A stretch of 41,208 nt of DNA from Rikenellaceae bacterium (GTDB lineage Bacteria > Bacteroidota > Bacteroidia > Bacteroidales > Rikenellaceae). Where the stretch lies: positions 1 through 41,208 of the forward strand of contig JAGBHC010000041.1 of assembly GCA_017935625.1 (NCBI GenBank). The letters run 5' to 3'. Shown one piece after another: positions 7,762-15,583 of this stretch. The position numbers and the translations under genes are program-made. The first letter of the stretch is position 1. Each line of letters opens with the position of its first letter. The notes under the pieces were generated by a model, which was given only the letters and a program-made list of their open reading frames with translations, did no database searches and was not told where the DNA came from.

Positions 7762-9024
7762 TTACTTACTCTTTTCCTCTGCCGAAACCAGCTTGAAGAG
7801 CCGGTCGCCCCGGTGAACGAGCTGCGGAGTCTTGATGGAACAGTAGACTCCCTGCAACGCCACCTCGGCAGGCTTGTCGGCGACGAACACGCTCTCGGCG
7901 GTCATCTCGACCACCCCGGTGGTTTCGCCCATGAAAATCACCTCGCTGCCGCTCTCCAGCGGAGCCGCCTCGACCAGCACTTCGGCCACCCCCACCTTCT
8001 TGAAGTAGTTGGTGACCTTGCCGATAAAGACCTTGCGTTTGGCGGCCGACGAACCGTAGCGGCTGCTCAGCTCCACCGTCGTGGCGCCCTGGTAGTATCC
8101 GCCCCAGAAACCCCGGTTGAAGACATCGCCCAGACGCTGCAGCCACTCCCGCACCTTCTCTTCTGAGTAGGTACCGTCCGCAACGGCTTCCACGGCTTCG
8201 GAATAGCACTCCACCACGCGCTTCACATACTCCGCACTGCGGGCACGGCCCTCGATTTTGAGAACCCGCACCCCGGCATCGAGGAATTTGTCAAGGAACC
8301 CTATCGTACAGAGGTCTTTCGGCGAGAGCAGATACTTGCTTTCGGCTCTTATCACCTCGCCGGTCTCCCGGTCGGTGAGTTCGTACGAGCGGCGGCAAAT
8401 CTGCCGGCAGGCCCCTCTGTTGGCACTGCACCCCGTGTGGTGAAGACTCAGATAACACTTGCCCGACACCGCCATGCAAAGCGCTCCATGGGCAAACATC
8501 TCTATCTTTATCCGCTCTCCTCGCGGGCCTCTTATATCGCGGGCCTCTATGCGGCCGGCAATCTCTCTTATCCTTTCCAGGTCCAACTCGCGTGCCAGCA
8601 CCACCACGTCGGCCCACTGCGAGTAGAACTCCAGCGTCTCGCTGTTGGAGACATTGAGCTGGGTCGATATGTGCACCTCCACTCCGCGGCTTCTGGCGTA
8701 GAGTATCGCCGCCTGGTCCGACGCGATTATCGCATCCACCCCCTCGGCCGCAGCCCGGTCAATCACCTCGTGCATCCGCTCCAGTTCGTCGTCGTAGAGC
8801 ACGGTATTGACCGTAAGGTAGGTCTTCACCCCCCGCCGGTGCGCCTCGGCCACGATGCGGGCCAGGTCGTCCAGCGAAAAATTGGCACTGCTCTTGGCCC
8901 TCATGTTGAGGTCTCCCACGCCGAAGTAGATGCTGTCCGCTCCGGCATCGAGGGCTGCCTGCAACGACTCGTAAGAGCCCACCGGAGCCATAATCTCGAT
9001 ATCCCCTCTGCCGAACCCCGCCAT
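7762..9024 (-). CDS. U32-family tRNA 5-hydroxyuridine synthase (TrhP-like)
   Basis: A 420-residue protein of the peptidase U32 family. The signature is exact: E175-x-F-x-x-G-A-L-C183-x4-G-x-C190-x-L-S, followed by Cys199, Cys206 and Cys210. Members with this architecture (E. coli YegQ/TrhP, prephenate-dependent) hydroxylate U34 of tRNAs; others act on rRNA (RlhA) or were first described as collagenases. Length and Cys pattern favour TrhP. Its start codon overlaps the stop of the upstream prenyl synthase by one base (TAATG), so translation is probably coupled. A tRNA-Thr follows 9 nt after the stop, but its anticodon is CGT with no U34, so that tRNA itself should not be a substrate. Confidence 0.85.
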   Translation of the reverse strand: MAGFGRGDIEIMAPVGSYESLQAALDAGADSIYFGVGDLNMRAKSSANFSLDDLARIVAEAHRRGVKTYLTVNTVLYDDELERMHEVIDRAAAEGVDAIIASDQAAILYARSRGVEVHISTQLNVSNSETLEFYSQWADVVVLARELDLERIREIAGRIEARDIRGPRGERIKIEMFAHGALCMAVSGKCYLSLHHTGCSANRGACRQICRRSYELTDRETGEVIRAESKYLLSPKDLCTIGFLDKFLDAGVRVLKIEGRARSAEYVKRVVECYSEAVEAVADGTYSEEKVREWLQRLGDVFNRGFWGGYYQGATTVELSSRYGSSAAKRKVFIGKVTNYFKKVGVAEVLVEAAPLESGSEVIFMGETTGVVEMTAESVFVADKPAEVALQGVYCSIKTPQLVHRGDRLFKLVSAEEKSK

Positions 9025-10013
9025 TATTTGTTTCTCCCCAGCAGGCCGGCCACCAGACTCTTCATCTCGGTGAGCCGCTCGGGAGCCACACTCAGCGAAT
9101 CGAGTATCTCCTCGGCCCGTGCCATATATCGTTTTACCTGGTTCTCAGCCATTGTCTTCACGCCGCACCGTTCGTAAATCGCCTTCACGCGGCGAATCTT
9201 CTCCTCGCGGGAGACCGCAGCGTCGCCCGGCAGCGACCTGAGTTCCGCACGCTCCTGGGCGGTGGCCTTGCTCAGGGCGTTTATCATCAGGAAGGTCTTC
9301 TTGCCCTCCACGATGTCGCCGCCGATAGGCTTGCCGAACGAACTGTCGCCGTAGCTGTCGAGCAGGTCGTCCTGCACCTGGAACGCGAGTCCCAGTTCGA
9401 TGGCGAACCGATAGAGCTTGCGGCAATCCTCCTCCGAAGCTCCGCCGATTATCGCACCGATTTCGGCCGATGCGGCCAGCAGCACCGAAGTCTTCAGCTC
9501 TATCATCTTCATGTACTCCTCGATGGGCACGTCGTCCCGGTTCTCGAAGTCCATGTCGTACTGCTGCCCCTCGCACACCTGCATCGCCATGCGGTTGAAG
9601 CGCTCCAGAATCTGGGGGACGAGCCCCGCGGGAGCCTGGTTGAGCAGCATGTAGGAGTAAATCATCATCGCATCGCCCGACAGAATCGCCACGTTCTGGT
9701 TCCACTTCTTGTAGACCGAGGGCTTGCCTCGCCGCATCGGAGCGTTGTCCATGATATCGTCATGGAGCAGCGTGAAGTTGTGGAACACCTCCACGGCCGC
9801 CGCACAAGGCAGGGCCGGAGCCGTTTCGTCGGAAAAAATGTTGCAGGCCAGCATCACCAGCAGAGGTCTCAACCGTTTGCCGCCCTGCTGGAGGGAGTAG
9901 AGAATCGGGGCGTAGAGGCGCTCCGGTTCATCCGGAAAACTGGTCTGAGAGAGGTACTTCTCTATTATCTGCGAAAGCTCTTCCTTGGTCTGCATGACAA
10001 CGGTTCTCTCCAT
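9024..10013 (-). CDS. Polyprenyl (geranylgeranyl/farnesyl-type) diphosphate synthase
   Basis: About 329 residues of the trans-isoprenyl diphosphate synthase family, which condenses IPP with allylic diphosphates. Motifs are GGKRLRP (44-50), the first Asp-rich motif DDIMD (85-89) and the second DDLLD (215-219). Phe80 lies five residues before the first Asp, a bulky chain-length-limiting position. With no insertion in the first motif this suggests a short-chain (C15-C20) product, but that is inference. An upstream in-frame start at 10133 would add a 40-residue tail overlapping the promoter region; ATG 10013 (or 9995) is preferred. It is the first gene of the leftward unit with the U32 gene. Confidence 0.88.
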   Translation of the reverse strand: MERTVVMQTKEELSQIIEKYLSQTSFPDEPERLYAPILYSLQQGGKRLRPLLVMLACNIFSDETAPALPCAAAVEVFHNFTLLHDDIMDNAPMRRGKPSVYKKWNQNVAILSGDAMMIYSYMLLNQAPAGLVPQILERFNRMAMQVCEGQQYDMDFENRDDVPIEEYMKMIELKTSVLLAASAEIGAIIGGASEEDCRKLYRFAIELGLAFQVQDDLLDSYGDSSFGKPIGGDIVEGKKTFLMINALSKATAQERAELRSLPGDAAVSREEKIRRVKAIYERCGVKTMAENQVKRYMARAEEILDSLSVAPERLTEMKSLVAGLLGRNK

Positions 10014-10023
10014 TTTTTCACCG

Positions 10024-10031
10024 CAAAGATA
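10024..10031 (-). promoter_or_regulatory. -7 box of the prenyl synthase-U32-tRNA unit
   Basis: TATCTTTG on the minus strand fits TAnnTTTG perfectly and lies 10 nt before the preferred ATG at 10013, so the leader would be very short or absent. No clear -33 TTTG is found at the usual distance. Confidence 0.55.
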
Positions 10032-10052
10032 GTCTTTAGTTTCGAAAAAAGA

Positions 10053-10084
10053 TTTGGTCGGCACAAAAAAAATAGATATTTTTG
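10053..10084 (+). promoter_or_regulatory. Promoter of the ROK kinase gene
   Basis: TTTG (10053-10056), a 20-nt spacer and TATTTTTG (10077-10084) form a textbook Bacteroidetes sigma-ABfr promoter. It lies 33 nt before the ATG of the ROK gene and is divergent from the leftward unit. Confidence 0.78.
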
Positions 10085-10117
10085 AAAATATTTTCGAAGA
10101 CAGACCATTCATCAGGC

Positions 10118-11089
10118 ATGAAAAAACTCGCAATCGGAGTAGACATAGGCGGCACCAATACCTCGTTCGGAGCCGTAGACCAGAGCGGCAAGGTGTACTT
10201 CACCGGCTCTTTCCCCACCACCGGGCACCCCTCTTTCGAGGCCTACGCCTCCACCATCGCCCGCACCGTCCTGGAGACCGTGCGCCGAATCGACGACGCG
10301 GAGATTGCGGGCATCGGCATCGGAGCTCCCAACGCCGTGCGCGAAACGGGACGCATCGAACAGGCGGCCAACCTCGCCTGGAAGGGCTCGCTGCCCATCG
10401 CCGAGCTCATCCGCAAATACACGGGAATAGACAACGTGCGCCTGGACAACGACGCCAAGGCGGCCACCGTGGGCGAAATGCTCTACGGCGGAGGACGCGG
10501 CATCGACAACTTCGCGGTCATCACCCTGGGTACCGGAATCGGCAGCGGCTTCGTGGTGAACGGCCGGCTGGTGACCGGACACGACGGACAGGCCGGCGAA
10601 CTGGGCCACTCGACCGTGGTGCCCGGCGGACGCACCTGCGGCTGCGGACGGAAAGGATGTCTGGAGACCTACACCTCGGCCGTGGGCATCAAACGCACGG
10701 CCTTCGAGGTGCTGAGCGACACGCTCCCCGCCGAGGCGGCCCTCAGCCCGCTGAGCGCCATCGCATACAACGACATGACCTCCAAAATGATAAGCGACGC
10801 CGCCAGACAGGGCGACCCCGTGGCGCTGCGCATCTTCGAACAAACGGGCGAGATGCTGGGCCGTTCGCTCGCCAACCTGACGACGGTGCTTTCGCCCGAG
10901 GTGATATTCCTCTTCGGCGGACTGGCCCGGGCCGGCGAACTGATACTCGACCCCACGCGCCGGTCGATGGAGCGCAACATGCTCGAGAACTTCAAGCGCG
11001 ACATGCCCCGGCTGGCCCTTTCGGCCATCGACGGCGACAACGCCGCCATTCTCGGCGCTTCGGCGCTGGTGTGGCAGGCCGTCGGCTGA
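10118..11089 (+). CDS. ROK-family sugar kinase (glucokinase-like)
   Basis: A 323-residue ROK protein of the ASKHA fold. The phosphate-binding motif is GVDIGGTNT (residues 7-15) and the catalytic aspartate is in NDA (Asp112). The zinc site comprises His164 in ELGH and CGCGRKGCLE (Cys174, Cys176, Cys181). There is no N-terminal DNA-binding helix-turn-helix, so it is a kinase rather than a ROK repressor. The likely reaction is ATP-dependent phosphorylation of glucose or a related hexose/HexNAc; the exact sugar is not clear. ATG 10118 is preferred over an in-frame upstream start because it fits the family and lies downstream of the promoter. Confidence 0.88.
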   Translation: MKKLAIGVDIGGTNTSFGAVDQSGKVYFTGSFPTTGHPSFEAYASTIARTVLETVRRIDDAEIAGIGIGAPNAVRETGRIEQAANLAWKGSLPIAELIRKYTGIDNVRLDNDAKAATVGEMLYGGGRGIDNFAVITLGTGIGSGFVVNGRLVTGHDGQAGELGHSTVVPGGRTCGCGRKGCLETYTSAVGIKRTAFEVLSDTLPAEAALSPLSAIAYNDMTSKMISDAARQGDPVALRIFEQTGEMLGRSLANLTTVLSPEVIFLFGGLARAGELILDPTRRSMERNMLENFKRDMPRLALSAIDGDNAAILGASALVWQAVG

Positions 11090-11118
11090 CCCCCGCTCCC
11101 GGGAACAGATTGAAACGA

Positions 11119-11148
11119 CCGCCCGCCGCGCCCCGTGCCGGCGGGCGG
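11119..11148. terminator. GC-rich hairpin between convergent genes
   Basis: A 10-bp perfect stem (11119-11128 with 11139-11148, CCGCCCGCCG/CGGCGGGCGG) lies 30 nt after the ROK gene stop. The T tract is short (CTTTC), so it is a moderate terminator candidate. A second hairpin CCCCGA-CACGATA-TCGGGG follows at about 11172-11190 and may serve the opposite strand. Confidence 0.5.
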
Positions 11149-11248
11149 CGCTTTCGGTATGCCCTGAACCTCCCCGACACGATATCGGGGTGCCCCGGCA
11201 TCCTTACCCAGACTACCGGAACACCCCGACATGCGGCGGAAGGGCTGT

Positions 11249-14092
11249 TTATTTGACGTAGTCGAAACCCGCCTTCGCATCGGAACGGGCCTCGCGCACC
11301 GGGCGGCCGTTGATTTCGACGCCCGAAAAGCGGATGGCACCCGTCCGCCCCGTGAGCAGGTTGCCGCCGCTGGCCACCTGGTCGAAGGTACAGTCGGTGA
11401 CATGGATGTCGTAGACGTTCTCGCTCTCGTCGAGACCATTGACCAGCACTCCGTATTTGCTCTTCCCGCAGGTAATCTTCTCGAGATAGACGTTGCGCAC
11501 CACGGGCGGGAAGCTGCGGTCGCAGCGCTCGTTGCTCTCGTACTTGAGGTTGATGCGCAGCACCGCCTCGTTGCACTGCCCCACCCGGATGTTGCGGACG
11601 TAGACGTTCTCGATGACTCCGCCGCGGCCGGTGCTGGTCTTGATGCGCACCACGCGGTCCAGCTGCGGGCTGTCCATCTCGCAGTTCTCCACGTAGAGGT
11701 TGCGGTAACCGCCCGAAATCTCGCTGCCGATGACGATGCCGCCGTGACCCTTCGCCATGCGGCAGTTCCGCACCACGATGTTCTCGCTCGGCACGCCCCA
11801 GCGGCGCCCGTCGGCATTGCGGCCCGACTTGATGGCGATGCAGTCGTCGCCCGTGTTGAACCGGCACCCCTCGATGAGCACGTTCTTGCACGACTCGGGG
11901 TCGCAGCCGTCGCCGTTGGGTCCCTCGCCGTCGATGGTCACGTCGCGCACAATCAAATCCTCGCAGAAGACCGGATGAATCACCCAGAAGGGCGAATCCT
12001 TGAGCGTAACCCCCTCAATGAGCACCCGGTTGCAGCGGTAGAAATTGACCAGCTGGGGGCGCAGCGCATCCTGCTCGGTCATGATGCGGCGGTCCACGGG
12101 AACCGAAGCCTCGCCATAGGCCAGCAGGCGGTCGCGGCCGCCCAGAAGCTGGGAGGGCATCCCCTCCTTCCAGCCGTTGCGGGCGCTGCCCTTCATGTAC
12201 CACCAGTGCTCCGGCGAGCCCTGTCCGTCGATGACGCCCTTGCCGGTCAGGGCGATGTTGCTCTCGCCGTGGGCGTAGATGAGCGGATGGGCGTTATAGC
12301 AGTCGATGCCCTCCCAGCGGGTGAGCACGGCGGGGAAATAGTAGGAAGGGTCGGTCGTGAACTTCAGCACCGCCCCCTGCTCCAGATGCAGCTCGACGTT
12401 GCTCTTCAGGGTGAGCGGACCGGTGTGGAACTCCCCGGCGGGCACCACCACGGTGCCGCCGCCGGCCTGGCTGCAGGCCAGAATCGCCAGATTGATGGCT
12501 TCGTGATTCAGTTTTCCGGGGTCGCCGGCCACCGCGCCGAAGTCGAGAATCGAAAAGGTCCGCTTCGGGAATTCGGTTCTGCGAATCGAACGCACAATCT
12601 CCTCGGCCTGCAGGAAAGCCTCCTCCATGACCGACGGGGCCGCAGCCTGCTTCCGTCCGTCGTCGCCCGGAAAGCGCTGGCCCGGAGCCAGTCCCTCGGC
12701 GGCGAATCCCATCGCCGTGGCACCGCCTCCGCGCGGAGCCGTCCGTTTCTCGACGGGCACCGTAAAGTCGGCGAAGCGGGGCGCGGGAGCCTTGGGGTCG
12801 ATGTCGATGAGCTCGGGGGTCAGATGCTCCGCCAGCTTCAGCCCGTTCTCCCGAATGCCCTTGGCGATGCAGAGCGAATAGAGGTAACCGCCGTAATCAT
12901 CGGTGTGGGTGCCGTCGGAGTAGATGCGCAGGGCGTCCTCGCCGGAGGCCTCCACGATATCGACGCTCATGCCCCACAGGTCGATGAAAGCGCAACCCAC
13001 CAGCTCGGCAGCCTTGCGGGCGGCCTTGCCGTAGGCATCCATCAGGTGGGTGGGCGCCACCCGCGTGCGGTCGATTTTGGTCATGGGCGAAACGATGACG
13101 GGCGTCACGCCGTGACGGCGTGCCTCGACCGCCATCGTGGCCAGCTCCCAGATGTAGTCGGTGTCGGCCGCGGAGTGGGTTCTCACCCAGTCTCCCGCCC
13201 GGTCGTCGGCCGGCCACATGGGGTCGTGTCCCTTGCTCTTCTCGTCGTTGGTTCCGAGCTGGATGAAGAGGTAATCGCCCTCGCGGACGCTCTCCATCAC
13301 CTTGTCCCAGCGGCGCTGGAAGCGGAAGCCCTTGAGGGTCTGCCCCGACTCGGCGTGGTTGGCCACCACCACGCCCGGACCGAACCAACGCGGCAGATAC
13401 TGGGCCCAGGTGCCGGCGGCACGCTGATCGGTGACCGTCGAATCGCCGATGACGAAGACCGTCACCGCATCCTCCAGCGGCTCGATTTCCACGGCGCACA
13501 CGCTCGGCGCCTCGTCGGTGAACTGAAGCGTGAGCTTGTCGTCCCAGGTGAGCGACTTGATTTCACCCGTCGCGGCGTCCCACTCGTGGGAATCGAGCTT
13601 GAGCATGTTGCCCGACGAAAGCTGCGGCGTGCGGATATTGACGTTGAACGAGACGCGCCGCGTCTGCCCCGGAGCCGTCTCAACGCTCTCCAGCATCAGA
13701 CGCCGGGTCTCGGCCTTGACGGTGGTCTTCGAAGCGCCGGCGGGATTGCCCAGCGTGACGGTCACCCGGTAATTGCCCTCGGGCAGCTTCACCGAGAAAC
13801 GCACCGGCCTTTCGCCCTCGCAGGTGATGTGGTCGCCGGTGAGCGGGTCGGCCGCCGTGCGCCTGTTCCTGGGTTCGTTCACCACCTCGACGGGCTGGTA
13901 GCCGGGCTCGAAGCCGTAGCCCGAAGTCCCGGAATAGAGCATGGAGGCCGGCACGGGCAGGTAGCCTTCGGCCACGGCGCCGCCGCCGAAATCGAATCGC
14001 AACGGATAACCGTCCGAAACCGCCGCGGCGGAAAGGTCCGGAAGACACGCTCCCGCGACCAGCAGGGATAAGAGAAATCGCTTTACATTCAT
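11249..14092 (-). CDS. Secreted CE12 acetylesterase-GH28 polygalacturonase fusion
   Basis: A 947-residue secreted two-enzyme protein. Residues 1-24 form a signal peptide (MNVKRFLLSLLVAGACLPDL...). Residues 25-205 resemble the beta-sandwich preceding rhamnogalacturonan acetylesterases. Residues 210-430 are an SGNH hydrolase: GDST (Ser218), GTND (Asn282) and DGTH (Asp393/His396). Residues about 510-940 are a GH28 beta-helix: NGDGCDP (Asp728), TGDD (Asp749/Asp750), GHGG (His783) and RIK (816-818). Together these would deacetylate and hydrolyse pectin (homogalacturonan or rhamnogalacturonan). An in-frame start at 14368 would add 92 residues without a signal sequence; ATG 14092 fits both signal peptide and promoter. 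A very long open frame on the opposite strand is a GC-driven shadow. Confidence 0.92.
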   Translation of the reverse strand: MNVKRFLLSLLVAGACLPDLSAAAVSDGYPLRFDFGGGAVAEGYLPVPASMLYSGTSGYGFEPGYQPVEVVNEPRNRRTAADPLTGDHITCEGERPVRFSVKLPEGNYRVTVTLGNPAGASKTTVKAETRRLMLESVETAPGQTRRVSFNVNIRTPQLSSGNMLKLDSHEWDAATGEIKSLTWDDKLTLQFTDEAPSVCAVEIEPLEDAVTVFVIGDSTVTDQRAAGTWAQYLPRWFGPGVVVANHAESGQTLKGFRFQRRWDKVMESVREGDYLFIQLGTNDEKSKGHDPMWPADDRAGDWVRTHSAADTDYIWELATMAVEARRHGVTPVIVSPMTKIDRTRVAPTHLMDAYGKAARKAAELVGCAFIDLWGMSVDIVEASGEDALRIYSDGTHTDDYGGYLYSLCIAKGIRENGLKLAEHLTPELIDIDPKAPAPRFADFTVPVEKRTAPRGGGATAMGFAAEGLAPGQRFPGDDGRKQAAAPSVMEEAFLQAEEIVRSIRRTEFPKRTFSILDFGAVAGDPGKLNHEAINLAILACSQAGGGTVVVPAGEFHTGPLTLKSNVELHLEQGAVLKFTTDPSYYFPAVLTRWEGIDCYNAHPLIYAHGESNIALTGKGVIDGQGSPEHWWYMKGSARNGWKEGMPSQLLGGRDRLLAYGEASVPVDRRIMTEQDALRPQLVNFYRCNRVLIEGVTLKDSPFWVIHPVFCEDLIVRDVTIDGEGPNGDGCDPESCKNVLIEGCRFNTGDDCIAIKSGRNADGRRWGVPSENIVVRNCRMAKGHGGIVIGSEISGGYRNLYVENCEMDSPQLDRVVRIKTSTGRGGVIENVYVRNIRVGQCNEAVLRINLKYESNERCDRSFPPVVRNVYLEKITCGKSKYGVLVNGLDESENVYDIHVTDCTFDQVASGGNLLTGRTGAIRFSGVEINGRPVREARSDAKAGFDYVK

Positions 14093-14148
14093 ATCTGAAA
14101 AAAGTTTGAAGTTCCGCAACCGGGAAAAATGCGCAATCCGCGCTCGTT

Positions 14149-14179
14149 CAAAGGTAACCGAAAACCCGCAAAAAACAAA
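14149..14179 (-). promoter_or_regulatory. Promoter of the CE12-GH28 gene
   Basis: On the minus strand, TTTG (14179-14176), a 19-nt spacer and TACCTTTG (14156-14149) match the Bacteroidetes promoter consensus. The leader to ATG 14092 would be about 50 nt. Confidence 0.75.
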
Positions 14180-14338
14180 ATCCGGCCCCTTTTTCCGGGC
14201 CGGAACGGCCGAAAAGCCGGGCGAAACGGCCCGCGAAGCCCCGTCCGCAGCCCGCCGGCCCCCCGGAACGGGGCACCGCAGCCCGGCGCCCGCACACGGA
14301 ATTCGTCGCAAAAACAAGCATATCGTCGTCTTTTTAGC

Positions 14339-14346
14339 TATCTTTG
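14339..14346 (+). promoter_or_regulatory. -7 box at the start of queA
   Basis: TATCTTTG lies only 5 nt upstream of the queA ATG at 14352. A transcript starting at the usual distance from this box would begin at or next to the start codon, so queA may be leaderless. No -33 TTTG is evident. Confidence 0.5.
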
Positions 14347-14351
14347 CCGTC

Positions 14352-15563
14352 ATGAAACCTATCAACATATCGGACTACGACTACCCCCTGCCCGAGGAAC
14401 GGATAGCCAAATTTCCGCTCGACGAACGCGACGCATCCAAACTGCTGGTCTACCGCAACGGCGACATCTCGCACAGCCGGTTCCGCGACATCGGGGAGGT
14501 GCTTCCCGCGGGCAGCCTGCTGGTGTTCAACAACACGCGCGTCATCCGCGCCCGGCTGGTGATGCACAAGCCCAGCGGCGCCCGCATCGAGGTCTTCTGC
14601 CTGGAGCCCTCCGCTCCGGCCGACTACGAACGGGCCTTCGCCGCCACGGGCACCTGCGAATGGAAGTGCATCGTGGGCAACCGGCGCAAGTGGAAGGAGG
14701 GCCCCGTCTCCATCGAGTTCGACTGCGGGGAACGCCGCTGCCGGCTCGACGCCACCTGCGTCGAAACGCTCGGCCGCGAATGCCGCATCCGCTTCGACTG
14801 GGACGCCCCCCTGGCCTTCGGCCGCCTGCTCGAACACCTGGGCCGCATCCCCATCCCGCCCTACCTCAACCGCGACAGCCAGGAGATAGACAACACCCGA
14901 TACCAGACCGTCTATTCGCGCATCGAAGGCTCCGTGGCCGCCCCCACCGCAGGACTGCACTTCACCCCCGCGCTCATCGACGCGATGCGGCGGCAGGGAT
15001 ACGGATTCGAAGAGGTGACCCTGCACGTCGGCGCGGGCACCTTCCTGCCCGTCAAGGACGAGGACGCCACGCGCCACCCCATGCACACCGAACACTTCGA
15101 GATTTCGCTGGCAACGGTAGAGAACCTGCGCGCCCGGCTCGGAAGCGTCGTCGCCGTGGGAACCACCTCGGTGCGCACGCTCGAATCGCTGCCGGCCCTG
15201 GGCTGGAGAATCCGGCACGACGGCTCGCCCCGCACCGGAGAGCCCGTCGGCCAGTGGGAGCTCTACGACCTGCCCGACGATTTCTCCGGCGCCGAGGCGC
15301 TGGACCTCCTGGCCGCATACATGCGCCGCCACGGACTCGCATCGCTGCAGGCGGCCACCCGAATCATGATTACCCCGCAGGGCTACCGCTTCCGCATCGT
15401 GAACGGCATGGTGACCAACTTCCACCAGCCCAAGAGCACGCTGCTGCTGCTGGTGTCGGCCTTCGTGGGCGACGACTGGCACCGCATCTACGACTACGCC
15501 CTGCGCAACGGCTTCCGCTTCCTGAGCTACGGCGACAGCTCGGTGCTGCTCCCCCATATATAA
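14352..15563 (+). CDS. queA: tRNA preQ1(34) S-adenosylmethionine ribosyltransferase-isomerase
   Basis: A 403-residue QueA, which transfers and isomerises the ribosyl moiety of SAM onto preQ1 at tRNA position 34, giving epoxyqueuosine. Recognisable blocks are the N-terminal DYDYPLPEERIAKFPLDERDASKLLV, LLVFNNTRVIRARL, the central PPYLNRDSQEIDNTRYQTVYSRIEGSVAAPTAGLHFT region and the C-terminal TNFHQPKSTLLLLVSAFVG. It is longer than the about 350-residue enterobacterial enzyme; the extra length seems to be in the middle third. It is followed after 20 nt by a low-GC methyltransferase gene, a sharp composition break. Confidence 0.93.
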   Translation: MKPINISDYDYPLPEERIAKFPLDERDASKLLVYRNGDISHSRFRDIGEVLPAGSLLVFNNTRVIRARLVMHKPSGARIEVFCLEPSAPADYERAFAATGTCEWKCIVGNRRKWKEGPVSIEFDCGERRCRLDATCVETLGRECRIRFDWDAPLAFGRLLEHLGRIPIPPYLNRDSQEIDNTRYQTVYSRIEGSVAAPTAGLHFTPALIDAMRRQGYGFEEVTLHVGAGTFLPVKDEDATRHPMHTEHFEISLATVENLRARLGSVVAVGTTSVRTLESLPALGWRIRHDGSPRTGEPVGQWELYDLPDDFSGAEALDLLAAYMRRHGLASLQAATRIMITPQGYRFRIVNGMVTNFHQPKSTLLLLVSAFVGDDWHRIYDYALRNGFRFLSYGDSSVLLPHI

Positions 15564-15583
15564 AAGCCATTATTCCCACCTGC

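Noticed and set aside
11231-14071. 946-codon open frame on the plus strand opposite the CE12-GH28 gene
   Set aside because: It is antisense to a gene with clear signal peptide and two intact active sites; the His/Val/Ala-rich product is typical of high-GC shadows.
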